DNA of 8,748 bases from Bacteroidales bacterium. GTDB lineage: Bacteria > Bacteroidota > Bacteroidia > Bacteroidales > JAADGE01. Below the pieces are notes generated by a model. That model was given only the letters and a program-made list of their open reading frames with translations. It did not search any database and had not been told where the DNA came from. The stretch lies in assembly GCA_029934265.1 (NCBI GenBank), contig JAOZMN010000107.1, positions 1-8,748 of the forward strand, given 5' to 3'. The translations under genes and the position numbers were made by a program. Positions within the stretch are counted from its first letter, which is position 1, and each line of letters begins with the position of its first letter. Shown piece after piece: positions 1-7,077 of this stretch.

Positions 1-191
1 ATGTTTATTTAAGTTTTTTTACAAATGGTGAAAAAGATAAAATAATGAAAATAATTGAGAGTGAAAATAAAAGTATAAGACACGAACTTGCAAAAATAAC
101 TCGAAATCAGTTAAGAAAAGTTCCGGAACTAAAATTTTATATCGACGATTCTTTGGATTATGCAAGCAGGATAGACGAACTATTAAAATAA
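1..191 (+). CDS. rbfA: Ribosome-binding factor A, C-terminal part (5' end outside window)
   Basis: This is the last 63 codons or so of RbfA, a small KH-fold protein that binds the 30S subunit during 16S rRNA maturation and cold adaptation. The reading frame is open from the left edge (first whole codon at 3) to TAA at 189-191. The recognisable part is the family's C-terminal signature: IRHELAKITRNQLRKVPEL, then FYIDDSLDYASRIDELLK. It matches the usual RbfA pattern of an Arg-rich helix, a VPEL turn, a DDS motif and a final R-I-D-x-L-L helix. The gene is short and starts too far upstream to see its N-terminus. An ATG at 45-47 is in frame but internal, inside the domain. No downstream gene is coupled to it: the next start is 194 bp away. 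The identification is firm despite truncation. Confidence 0.93.
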   Translation, partial: VYLSFFTNGEKDKIMKIIESENKSIRHELAKITRNQLRKVPELKFYIDDSLDYASRIDELLK

Positions 192-385
192 GACTAAGGT
201 CTTCGACCTATTTAATGGGGCAAAGTCAAGTGTGTAATTTATTGATATTTAAAATAGTATAACATTACAAATGCGGAAAAACTTTAGTTAGACTACTTAT
301 TTACTTGTTTCTGTATTTAATATACCCAATCCGGTAAATAAATAAAAATAAGTTCACCCCGAAAACTTCAAAATTTACAGTATAA
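192..385. other. Intergenic spacer between rbfA and the propeller protein
   Basis: This is 194 bp of AT-rich non-coding sequence. It holds one short hairpin just after the rbfA stop. No convincing TTTG / TAnnTTTG promoter pair was found: the nearest TTG (306-308) and TA-rich box (335-342) are about 26 bp apart, longer than normal for this phylum. No tRNA, small ORF with coding character or repeat was recognised. A promoter for the next gene is likely here but could not be placed. Confidence 0.5.
197..209 (+). terminator. Small hairpin after rbfA, possible weak terminator
   Basis: AGGTC, loop TTC, GACCT forms a perfect 5-bp stem starting 6 nt after the rbfA stop codon. The stem is short and the following sequence (ATTTAATGGGG) is not a proper U-tract. 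It may be a weak or attenuating terminator or an mRNA 3'-end structure, or it may be chance. Confidence 0.25.
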
Positions 386-3079
386 ATGCTCAAGAACAAT
401 AAAATAGCCCTTGCAATTGCCGGACTGGCGATTTTCATTATCATAATTGCCACCGTTTTTATGAGTTCATCGGAAAAGCCGATACCTTTGGCAATAAATG
501 CAGTCCCCCTCAACCCTGCTTTTATTTTTGAAATAGATGATATTCCGGAATTTACCGAAAAAATAAAAAACAATGAAAGTTTTTACGAGAAAGCTCAAAA
601 AAGTAATTTGCTTGCTTATTTTTTTAGAGATATAAATTTTATCGACTCATTGACAAAAAATGACAACCGAATAAAAAAAGTACTTTCAAAAAACAAAGTA
701 ATTATATCCGGACATCTTATCGGCAAAGAAAACCTCGCACTTTTATATACAATCGGTTTTACCAACGAAATACTAAACAACAAATTGAAAAGTTTTATAG
801 CAGAAAATTTTTTGGACAGTTTGAACAGGCAAGCCCGACCTTACGATGGACAATTTATAAACTTCATCGAAACAGAACAAACAAAAATGTATTACAGTTT
901 TTGCAACGATTACTTTCTGCTGAGTTCTTCCGAAACTGTTATAGAAAGAGCTGTAAGACAAGCAACAAAAGGAGTTTCCATATCATCGAATATCGAATTT
1001 CAAAATATATATCAAACATTAAGTTCAAGCTCTGATGCAACTTTATACATAAACTACGAAGTGTTTTCAAAGGCTGTCGCCGGAGTTCTCGACAAAAAAG
1101 CAAAAAATAAAGTCCTTTTTCTGAAAAATTTCGGCATCTGGTCGGCATTGGACATAAAACTCGGCTACGACAACATACAAATTACCGGTTTTACTTCGCA
1201 AGAATCCAAGTATTTACAAATATTTTCCAAACAATCCTTGCCGGACAATGATATTATTGATGTTTTTCCGAAAAAAACCGCAAGTTTTATAATACTCGGT
1301 ATGGAAAACGGTAAAGTTTTCGAGAAAAAATATTTCGATTTTCTTGCCTCCACCAAAACTGCAAACAATTACCAAGGAAATTTAAAAATCTTTTACGATA
1401 AATTCAAAATCAACTACAAAAAAAATAATATGTACAAATTTACCGGCTCTTCATTAGCTTATCTTATTGAAGATGTAAACAAAAACGGTAAAAATTACAA
1501 TAATTTTGCATATCTGAAAATAACAGATTTCGACAAAGCAAAAAAATTTATGGATAAAATATCCATAGAAAGTACCGAAAAAATTAAATCTTTAAAAGAC
1601 TCAACTTTTTTGAAATTACATTTTGGCGAAGTTTTTTCCGGAATAAAAGAAAAGTATTATATGTTTACGGACGATTACATAATATTTTCAGATAAAGACA
1701 ATTCGCTTAAAACTCTGTCGGCAACACTGCGAAAGGGTGATTTATTCAAAAGTAAAGTCAAAAACAGAGAACTTTTATATTTGATTTCCGAAGAATCCGC
1801 TTTTTTGGCATACACGGATATTTCTCATCTCGAAAACATAATAATTCCAAATGTTAAAAAAGAATATGCAAAAAATATCAGTAACGATATGTACTTTTTC
1901 AGATATTTGAAAGGACCTGTTTTTCAATTTATTTCCGGAGAAAAAGTAGCTTATTCTTCTATTCAATTTAATTTTTCGGGAAGAGTAAACAGTAAGGAAA
2001 CCGTTTGGGAATGCGAATTGGACACAACAGTAAGCAACAGACCTCAAATTGTTCTTAATCATATTAATAAAGAAAAAGAAGTTTTGGTTCAGGACGATAA
2101 TAATAAAATATATCTGATAAATAAAAACGGAGAAATTGTTTGGAGAAGGCAAATTTCCGATAAAATAATAGGCGATGTAAAACAAATTGACTATTATAAG
2201 AATTTCAAATTACAATATTTATTCAATACCAAAAAGCACATACACCTGATGGACAGAAAAGGAAATTATGTCGAAGGCTATCCTATCCGTTTAAGTTCGC
2301 CGGCTACTAATTCCGTTTCCGTATTCGATTACGACAACGATAAAGATTATCGAATTTTGATTGCAACCCAAGATATGAGAGTACGATTATTCGATAAAAA
2401 AGGAAAACTGCTTGAGGGTTGGAAATTCAACAAAACCGCAGATATTGTTACAGACAATATTCAATATTTTAAAAATGACGGTAAAGATTATATCGTTTTT
2501 ACCGACAAGCGAACTGTCTATATACTAAATCGTAAAGGAGAGCGAAGAGTTATTCCGAAACATGAATTTGATGTCGGCGAAAATAGCTCTTTCTTTTTGG
2601 AAAAAGCCTCAAAAAATATCAAAGCAAGACTTGTAACAACCAATAATATAGGACAACCGGTTTTTATTTACCTTGCCGACGGAAATGTTACCAAAATAAA
2701 CATAAAAAATTATTCACCCAAGCATTATTTTTATTACAGAGACATAACCGGCGATAAAATTCCGGAATTTATTTTTGCGGATAAAAATAATTTAGAAATT
2801 TTCAACAGAAATAAAGAAGAGATTACATCTTACAGTTGCGAATCGGAATCGGTGATTATTCCGAGTATTTATAAGTTTTCGGATAAAAATATTCAAATCG
2901 GATTACTTTCCGAATATGAAGGCGAAATTTTTATGATTAATAAAGAAGAAGAGCTTTTTCCCGGCTTTCCGTTACGAGGAAAAACAGAATTTCGCATAAC
3001 AAGATTTTCCGAAAACGAAGGTTTTTCCGTAGTTGTAGGAAGTTCGGATAATTTTTTGTATAAATATATGCTGAATTAA
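386..3079 (+). CDS. Membrane-anchored protein: DUF3352-like modules plus C-terminal beta-propeller
   Basis: This 897-residue protein has unknown function. Residues 6-26 form one hydrophobic segment after a Lys-containing N-terminus, with no lipobox Cys, so it is probably a signal anchor with the rest in the periplasm. Residues 38-60 (AVPLNPAFIFEIDDIPEF) resemble the opening of DUF3352-type proteins, where a Val-Pro start leads into a strand and a helix. Residues 168-201 and 424-456 look like two copies of the same strand-helix unit, which suggests two tandem modules across about 38-540. From about 553 to the end there are six or seven short beta repeats of the form I-Y-L-I-N-K-N-G-E and F-D-K-K-G-K-L-L-E-G-W, some followed by G-Y-P-I-R-L or G-F-P-L-R-G. 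This is typical of PQQ- or VCBS-like propeller blades. It is not an enzyme by any motif seen; a scaffold, binding or envelope-assembly role is inference. The ATG at 386 fits, since the membrane segment follows at once. The transporter gene lies 47 bp downstream and may be co-transcribed. Confidence 0.8.
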   Translation: MLKNNKIALAIAGLAIFIIIIATVFMSSSEKPIPLAINAVPLNPAFIFEIDDIPEFTEKIKNNESFYEKAQKSNLLAYFFRDINFIDSLTKNDNRIKKVLSKNKVIISGHLIGKENLALLYTIGFTNEILNNKLKSFIAENFLDSLNRQARPYDGQFINFIETEQTKMYYSFCNDYFLLSSSETVIERAVRQATKGVSISSNIEFQNIYQTLSSSSDATLYINYEVFSKAVAGVLDKKAKNKVLFLKNFGIWSALDIKLGYDNIQITGFTSQESKYLQIFSKQSLPDNDIIDVFPKKTASFIILGMENGKVFEKKYFDFLASTKTANNYQGNLKIFYDKFKINYKKNNMYKFTGSSLAYLIEDVNKNGKNYNNFAYLKITDFDKAKKFMDKISIESTEKIKSLKDSTFLKLHFGEVFSGIKEKYYMFTDDYIIFSDKDNSLKTLSATLRKGDLFKSKVKNRELLYLISEESAFLAYTDISHLENIIIPNVKKEYAKNISNDMYFFRYLKGPVFQFISGEKVAYSSIQFNFSGRVNSKETVWECELDTTVSNRPQIVLNHINKEKEVLVQDDNNKIYLINKNGEIVWRRQISDKIIGDVKQIDYYKNFKLQYLFNTKKHIHLMDRKGNYVEGYPIRLSSPATNSVSVFDYDNDKDYRILIATQDMRVRLFDKKGKLLEGWKFNKTADIVTDNIQYFKNDGKDYIVFTDKRTVYILNRKGERRVIPKHEFDVGENSSFFLEKASKNIKARLVTTNNIGQPVFIYLADGNVTKINIKNYSPKHYFYYRDITGDKIPEFIFADKNNLEIFNRNKEEITSYSCESESVIIPSIYKFSDKNIQIGLLSEYEGEIFMINKEEELFPGFPLRGKTEFRITRFSENEGFSVVVGSSDNFLYKYMLN
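887..1753 (+). repeat. Diverged internal duplication within the DUF3352-like region
   Basis: The span runs from the first to the second copy. Copy one is at 887-988 (residues 168-201) and copy two at 1655-1753 (residues 424-456). Both read as aromatic-Tyr strand, (N/D)DY, a second hydrophobic strand, Ser-rich turn, then a helix ending in (T/R)KG: MYYSFCNDYFLLSSSE against KYYMFTDDYIIFSDKD. The similarity is visible in protein but not in DNA, so the duplication is old. It was aligned by eye only. Confidence 0.45.
2042..3076 (+). repeat. Beta-propeller blade repeats (about seven)
   Basis: Residues 553-897 hold blade-like units near 574-589, 617-636, 654-681, 701-721, 768-813, 846-865 and 881-897. 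Each pairs a V/I-rich strand with a second strand ending in N-x-x-G or D-x-K-G. FDYDNDKDYRILIA (647-660) and RDITGDKIPEFIFA (785-798) look like the D-x-(D/N)-x-D calcium-type turns of FG-GAP/VCBS repeats. The count of seven is an estimate by eye. Confidence 0.6.
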
Positions 3080-3126
3080 GGCTTTTAAAAATCCTAAATC
3101 TACAATCAAGAATAATCAATTACTTA

Positions 3127-4077
3127 ATGCTCAAAAACTACTTTAAATCTCTTGAAAACTTAAACGGTTTCGCACTCAATTTCAGTGAATCCGGACTGTT
3201 TATGATGAGTATAGTTATAGCATTTATCATGTTTGGCGTATCGTTGGGAATTAAGCGAAAAGATTTTTATGAGATAGCTCAAAATCCGAAATCCGTTATT
3301 ACAGGGATAATTTCGCAATTTGTATTAATGCCCTCCGCTACTTTTCTTATTGTTTTTTTTGCAGAATTGCCGGTTTCCGTTTCGCTCGGAATGTTGCTTG
3401 TGGCAGCTTGTCCGGGAGGCAATATTTCAAATCTTATAACTTCCATTGCCAAAGGAAATGTAGCCTTATCTGTAAGTCTTACCGCCTTTTCGGATATGGC
3501 TTCCATTATAATGACTCCATTAAATTTCACCTTCTGGGGGACAATGTATATCAGCACTTTACCGCTTGCTAATCCGGTAGAAATTCCGTTTTTTGAAGTC
3601 TTGAAAACAATTCTATTTTTGATGGGAGTACCTCTTTTTGCAGGCTTATGGGTTGCAAATAAATATCCAAAAGTTGCTCAAAAAATATTCAAACCGATAA
3701 AAGCTGTATCTTTTGTGTTTTTTGCCATTTTTATTCTTGGTGCTATTTTTGCAAACAAAGAATTATTTTTGAAATATATATTGCTCGTTCTTCCAATTGT
3801 CATAATTCACAATTTTTCGGCATTTCTTATAGGTTATATATCAGGAAAGCTCACAAAGTTAAGCATATACGACAAAAAAACAATCATTATCGAAACCGGC
3901 ATACAAAATTCGGGAATAGCATTAATATTAATTTTCAGCAACAAAATTTTCCCACCAGGATACGGTGGAGCAGCTTTTATAGTTTCCGTCTGGGGTGTTT
4001 GGCACATGATTTCCGGACTTGCATTGAGTTCAATTATGGCAAAAATTGAAAATGACGATTCGGAAGCAAAAGGGTGA
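3127..4077 (+). CDS. Bile acid:sodium symporter (BASS) family transporter
   Basis: This is an inner-membrane Na+-coupled symporter of 316 residues, the normal length, with about nine or ten hydrophobic segments starting at residue 22. Core motifs are MFGVSLGIKRKDF (35-47), CPGGNISN (95-102) and ETGIQNSGIAL (256-266). Comparison from memory with the bacterial ASBT structures suggests that all sodium ligands are present. Site 1 would use Ser101, Asn102, Ser115, Thr119 and Glu256; site 2 would use Gln64, Glu256 and Gln260. The substrate cannot be read from sequence: bacterial members carry bile acids, pantoate and other organic anions, so a bile acid label would be over-specific. The gene lies 47 bp after the propeller protein on the same strand and converges on asd with 19 bp between stop codons. 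Start ATG 3127 gives a normal short N-terminus; Met26/27 would cut into the first membrane segment. Confidence 0.9.
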   Translation: MLKNYFKSLENLNGFALNFSESGLFMMSIVIAFIMFGVSLGIKRKDFYEIAQNPKSVITGIISQFVLMPSATFLIVFFAELPVSVSLGMLLVAACPGGNISNLITSIAKGNVALSVSLTAFSDMASIIMTPLNFTFWGTMYISTLPLANPVEIPFFEVLKTILFLMGVPLFAGLWVANKYPKVAQKIFKPIKAVSFVFFAIFILGAIFANKELFLKYILLVLPIVIIHNFSAFLIGYISGKLTKLSIYDKKTIIIETGIQNSGIALILIFSNKIFPPGYGGAAFIVSVWGVWHMISGLALSSIMAKIENDDSEAKG

Positions 4078-4096
4078 ACATTTGGTGAAATAAATT

Positions 4097-5074
4097 TTAA
4101 AAGTTCTTTATTAAAAGCTCGGCAATTTGTACGGTATTCGTAGCTGCTCCTTTTCGCAAATTATCGGCAACTATCCACATATTAAGGGCTTTTTCGTTCG
4201 ATAAATCTTGCCTGATTCTTCCTACAAAAACATCATCTTTATTTTTACAATCTATCGGCATCGGATATTTATTTGCTTGTGCAAACGTTTTTATACCCTT
4301 TGTTTCTTGCAATAATTTGATTATTTCTTTTGTGTCGAAATTTTCATCTAATTCCACATTTACGGCTTCCGAATGCCCTGCCGAAACCGGTACTCTTACT
4401 GCTGTTGCAGATATTTTTATTCTGTAATCGTTAAAGATTTTATGGGTTTCATTTACAAGTTTCATTTCTTCTTTCGTGTATCCGTTTTCAAGAAAATCAT
4501 CACATTGAGGAATACAATTTTTGTATATCGGATACGGGTATTGTTTTCTGCCCTGAATATTTTTTGCCTCATCTTCTAACTGTCTGATTCCGCCGACTCC
4601 GGAGCCTGAAACAGATTGATAAGTCGAAACTATAATTCTTTTTATTCCGTATTTTTTATGAAGAGGGTGCAAAACCATCAGCATTTGAATTGTCGAACAA
4701 TTCGGATTTGCAATTATTAAATCTCTATCAGTAAGTGCATTACCGTTAATTTCCGGTATAATTAATTTTTTACTTTTATCTTGTCGCCAAGCCGAAGAAT
4801 TATCGACGACATAAGTACCTTTTTCCGCAAATTTTTCCGCAAATTTTCTCGAAATTTCCGAACCTGCCGAAAAAAGTGCAATATTCGGACGTTTTTTTAA
4901 TCCGTCTTCGATATTGCAAACTTCGTATTCGGAAGAATTAAAAATTATTTTCTTCCCGACCGATTTTTCCGATGCTATCGGTATTAATTCCGTTAGCGGA
5001 AATTTCCGTTCTTTAAGTACTTCGAGCATCACACGTCCGACAAGTCCGGTTGCTCCGATTATTGCAATTTTCAT
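4097..5074 (-). CDS. asd: Aspartate-semialdehyde dehydrogenase
   Basis: This cytoplasmic enzyme reduces L-aspartyl-4-phosphate to L-aspartate-4-semialdehyde with NADPH. It is the branch point leading to lysine and diaminopimelate, threonine and methionine. The 325 residues are a complete family-length protein. The NADP-binding glycine loop GATGLVG is at 7-13. SSAWR at 93-97 supplies a phosphate-binding Arg. The catalytic Cys126 sits in ANPNCST. The substrate-binding Arg227 and the general acid/base His234 lie in VRVPVSAGHSEAVNVE. NLRKGAATNTVQ at 305-316 is the C-terminal signature. The ATG at 5074 puts the glycine loop right at the N-terminus, as expected. The gene is third in the order phosphoesterase, recX, asd, but an 80-bp gap separates it from recX, so it may have its own promoter. 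No riboswitch (lysine type) is visible in that gap, which is too short for one. Confidence 0.96.
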   Translation of the reverse strand: MKIAIIGATGLVGRVMLEVLKERKFPLTELIPIASEKSVGKKIIFNSSEYEVCNIEDGLKKRPNIALFSAGSEISRKFAEKFAEKGTYVVDNSSAWRQDKSKKLIIPEINGNALTDRDLIIANPNCSTIQMLMVLHPLHKKYGIKRIIVSTYQSVSGSGVGGIRQLEDEAKNIQGRKQYPYPIYKNCIPQCDDFLENGYTKEEMKLVNETHKIFNDYRIKISATAVRVPVSAGHSEAVNVELDENFDTKEIIKLLQETKGIKTFAQANKYPMPIDCKNKDDVFVGRIRQDLSNEKALNMWIVADNLRKGAATNTVQIAELLIKNF

Positions 5075-5154
5075 GCTTAAATAATTTTTTCTGATAGAGA
5101 TAATAAGTACTCTTGCATAATAATCATATTATCAATATATTACAAGTGCGGTTT
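5075..5154 (-). other. asd upstream spacer, possible own promoter
   Basis: This is 80 bp of AT-rich sequence between the recX stop and the asd start. It contains an A/T-only inverted repeat, ATAAT-cat-ATTAT, at 5120-5132. That could be an operator half-site pair or chance in such AT-rich DNA. No clear -33/-7 pair was found on the minus strand. There is no Shine-Dalgarno before the asd ATG, which is normal for this phylum. Confidence 0.25.
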
Positions 5155-5622
5155 TTACTCTGTTAAATAAATTAACGACCTTATAATTTCTTGTTCAAAT
5201 CCTCGGCTTGCCATGAAATTGAGTATTTTAATCTTTTTTTTATATTCGTCCGGCTCGTTCAAATTTTTCGATTTTTCTGCAATTAATTTTCGTGCAGTTT
5301 CGTAATATTCCTCATTGTTAATATTCTCAGTTGCTTTGTTTATATTCAAATCATTTATTTTCTTATTTTTAAGATGTGCTTTTATTTTAATTTTTCCCCA
5401 TTTATTGAATTTAAACTTATCGTTTACAAATGCTTCCGCATAACGTTTTTCGTTTATAAAGTCCTGTTTTACAAGTTTTTCAACAATATAATTTATATCA
5501 TCTGAGGATATATTTTGTTTTATCAATTTGTTATAAATATCCGACCGACATTTTTCAGTTTTTGAACACAAATTTGCCGTTTTTTGATATATCTTTTCTT
5601 TATCCGGTTTATTTATTGTCAT
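5155..5622 (-). CDS. recX: Regulatory protein RecX (RecA modulator)
   Basis: RecX binds RecA filaments and limits their growth, restraining recombination and the SOS response. At 155 residues this is a normal length. It is built of alpha-helical three-helix repeats. The N-terminal repeat has the Bacteroidota-type pair of Cys at 19 and 25 (LCSKTEKCRSDIYNKL). The core signature DFINEKRYAEAFVNDKF lies at 54-70, followed by the basic helix KWGKIKIKAHLKNKKI (74-89). The last repeat ends with LNFMASRGFEQEIIRSLI (134-151). The start codon at 5622 lies inside the end of the phosphoesterase gene (14-nt overlap, different frame), which points to co-transcription and probably coupled translation. recA is not in the window, but recO lies about 2.5 kb away on the other strand. 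The family assignment is confident although RecX proteins are poorly conserved. Confidence 0.9.
   Translation of the reverse strand: MTINKPDKEKIYQKTANLCSKTEKCRSDIYNKLIKQNISSDDINYIVEKLVKQDFINEKRYAEAFVNDKFKFNKWGKIKIKAHLKNKKINDLNINKATENINNEEYYETARKLIAEKSKNLNEPDEYKKKIKILNFMASRGFEQEIIRSLIYLTE
5609..5622 (-). other. 14-nt overlap of phosphoesterase stop and recX start
   Basis: The recX ATG (5620-5622) lies upstream of the phosphoesterase TAA (5609-5611) in a different frame. The arrangement suggests one mRNA and re-initiation by the same ribosomes. No separate ribosome-binding site is visible. Confidence 0.8.
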
Positions 5623-6949
5623 TATTTGGTTTGATTTCGTATTTATACAATTCTTTACCGTTTGAATCGAAATAAATAATATTTAATTTTCTTTCTTGTT
5701 TACTTCCCGAAACTGTAAAAACAGTAAAATTTCTTTGCCAGATTAAAGAATTTCTAATTTGTAATAGGTTAGATATTTCTTTTACCAACTCTTCCGAACC
5801 CGCCCTTGACGTTAGTGGCGAGCAAGTTATATCGTAAACAGGATAATCTGTTTCGGTCAATGCCGATATTTCAGAATAATGCCTGTCGCCGGATATAAAA
5901 ATTACATTTTTAATTTTGTTTACTTCAATAAACCTTAAAATACCGGCTCTTTCTTTTTTGAAATTATTACTTGAATATGTTTCATATCTTGTACTTGTCG
6001 ATAAAAATTGTCCTCCCATTACGACAAATTTAAAATTAGAATTACTGTTTACCAAAGCGTCTTTCAACCATTGCAGTTGTTCGTTTCCGAGAACTGTTTT
6101 GTTTTCCGATTCCAATTTGTCCGGCGAGCGATAAAATCGATTATCAAGCAAAAAAAAATCACAGTCAGAATAATTAAACATTGTGATTGCTCCTTTAATT
6201 TCACCTGCTCCGAAAGTCGGGTTTGCCCAGAAATTTTTGAAAATTTCCAAAGAAGTATTTTTCATGATATAACTTCTGTCGCTGTCGTTCGGACCGTAAT
6301 CGTGGTCGTCCCAAATTGCATAGTTTGCGATAGTTGCGAGCATCTTTTGCATTTCCGGCAAGGAACGTGTGTGCGTATATCTTTTTCTCATGCCGGTTTC
6401 CGAAAACCAATCCGACTCTCTGTAATATGTGTTATCGCCAAGCCAAAGCATAAAATTAGCTTTCTTGTTTGCGATACTTTCAAAAATTTTATATTCGCCC
6501 CCGTATCCTTTACCCGGACGGTCATATTTTTCTTCATTTATATACGTTCCGCTTCCGGCAATAAAACTGAAATCGGGAGCATCGCCTCTGTGTTTCCATA
6601 TTTTCGGAGTGGCAAAAAATGTAGGATATTCAAAATTTATTTTCTTGTTGTTAATGAAAAGAGTATATTCGTATTTTGTACCGGGCGAAACTAAATCGGC
6701 AAGTAATTTTGCTGTAAAAGAACTTGATTTTTCGGTAGTTACCGTATTTGTAAAAAATACTTCTTTTGTTTCGATATTTTCATACGAAATTTTGACTTTT
6801 GCACTTTCTTTTGTTTGTACCCAAAGCATTGCCTCACGCATTTCACAATATCCTATCATCGGACCGGATTGCAATAATGATTTTTGAGACTTTGAAACAC
6901 CGGAAATTCCGACTAATATTGCAAATATTAAAAATAAACGAATTTTCAT
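5609..6949 (-). CDS. Secreted PhoD-like metallophosphoesterase
   Basis: This 446-residue exported enzyme of the alkaline phosphatase D superfamily hydrolyses phosphate mono- or diesters with a metal centre. A signal peptide covers residues 1-21, with likely cleavage in VSKS/QKS. A small beta domain follows (GPMIGYCEMREAMLWVQT, 29-46), as is usual for PhoD proteins. The catalytic domain shows GDNTYY (171-176), YAIWDDHDYGPNDSDRS (210-226), LLDNRFYRSPD (267-277), GNEQLQWLKDAL (288-299) and ISGDRHYSE (352-360), which together supply the Asp, Asn and His metal ligands. The first motif, normally G-S-C, reads GSG here (132-134), with Gly134 in place of the usual Cys. The surrounding TYINEEKYDRPG is otherwise typical of the DDHDYGPND subgroup. 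The true substrate is unknown, and alkaline phosphatase activity should not be assumed. It is the first gene of the minus-strand group and overlaps recX by 14 nt. Confidence 0.9.
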   Translation of the reverse strand: MKIRLFLIFAILVGISGVSKSQKSLLQSGPMIGYCEMREAMLWVQTKESAKVKISYENIETKEVFFTNTVTTEKSSSFTAKLLADLVSPGTKYEYTLFINNKKINFEYPTFFATPKIWKHRGDAPDFSFIAGSGTYINEEKYDRPGKGYGGEYKIFESIANKKANFMLWLGDNTYYRESDWFSETGMRKRYTHTRSLPEMQKMLATIANYAIWDDHDYGPNDSDRSYIMKNTSLEIFKNFWANPTFGAGEIKGAITMFNYSDCDFFLLDNRFYRSPDKLESENKTVLGNEQLQWLKDALVNSNSNFKFVVMGGQFLSTSTRYETYSSNNFKKERAGILRFIEVNKIKNVIFISGDRHYSEISALTETDYPVYDITCSPLTSRAGSEELVKEISNLLQIRNSLIWQRNFTVFTVSGSKQERKLNIIYFDSNGKELYKYEIKPNNDNK

Positions 6950-7077
6950 AAAAAAATAATTATTTGTTTAATATTATATAAAATTATATTCTAATTAATA
7001 ATTTGATTATCTTAATTCTAAGTGTAAATTTTGTTTAATCTAAATAAATAAAAAAAGCCTAATTTTAAATTGAAAAA
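6950..7077. promoter_or_regulatory. Divergent intergenic promoter region
   Basis: This spacer is 128 bp and nearly all A/T, between the divergently transcribed phosphoesterase and type 23 toxin-domain genes. It must serve both arms unless transcription enters from elsewhere. A plus-strand promoter candidate is annotated separately. On the minus strand only a poor -7 match was seen (TAATTTTA, 6986 to 6979) with no TTTG at the expected distance. No hairpin terminator is expected or seen. Confidence 0.6.
7002..7033 (+). promoter_or_regulatory. Candidate Bacteroidota-type promoter for the toxin-domain/recO pair
   Basis: A -33 element TTTG (7002-7005) is followed after 19 bp by TAAATTTTG (7025-7033). 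This matches the phylum's TAnnTTTG box, either with T for the last base or with one extra base before TTTG. The 19-bp spacing is within the usual range. It would start transcription about 35-40 nt before the ATG at 7078. The prediction is by eye, in very AT-rich DNA. Confidence 0.45.

Noticed and set aside
306..342. TTG and TAAATAAA as a promoter for the large protein
   Set aside because: The spacing is about 26 bp and the -7 box is poor.
301..573. Minus-strand open frame of 90 residues overlapping the start of the large protein
   Set aside because: It lies antisense to the clear membrane anchor and N-terminus of the 897-residue protein, and its composition looks like a frame shadow.
1775..2185. 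Minus-strand open frame of 136 residues inside the large protein
   Set aside because: It is antisense to the module-propeller junction, where the plus-strand protein keeps its repeat pattern. The Phe/Ile/Asn-rich translation has no recognisable features.
4078..4096. Bidirectional terminator between the convergent transporter and asd genes
   Set aside because: The gap is only 19 bp and shows no stem-loop; any terminator would have to lie inside the coding ends.
5120..5132. ATAAT-cat-ATTAT inverted repeat upstream of asd, considered as a recX terminator
   Set aside because: Five A:T pairs alone form too weak a stem, and no U-tract follows. Such repeats are expected by chance in this AT-rich DNA.
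6008..6694. Plus-strand open frame of 228 residues inside the phosphoesterase gene
   Set aside because: It is fully antisense to intact PhoD motifs. Its Cys- and Phe-rich, low-complexity translation matches no family and is typical of the reverse strand of an AT-rich gene.
6979..6986. TAATTTTA on the minus strand as the -7 box of the phosphoesterase promoter
   Set aside because: It matches only partly, and no TTTG or TTG lies 19-21 bp upstream on that strand.
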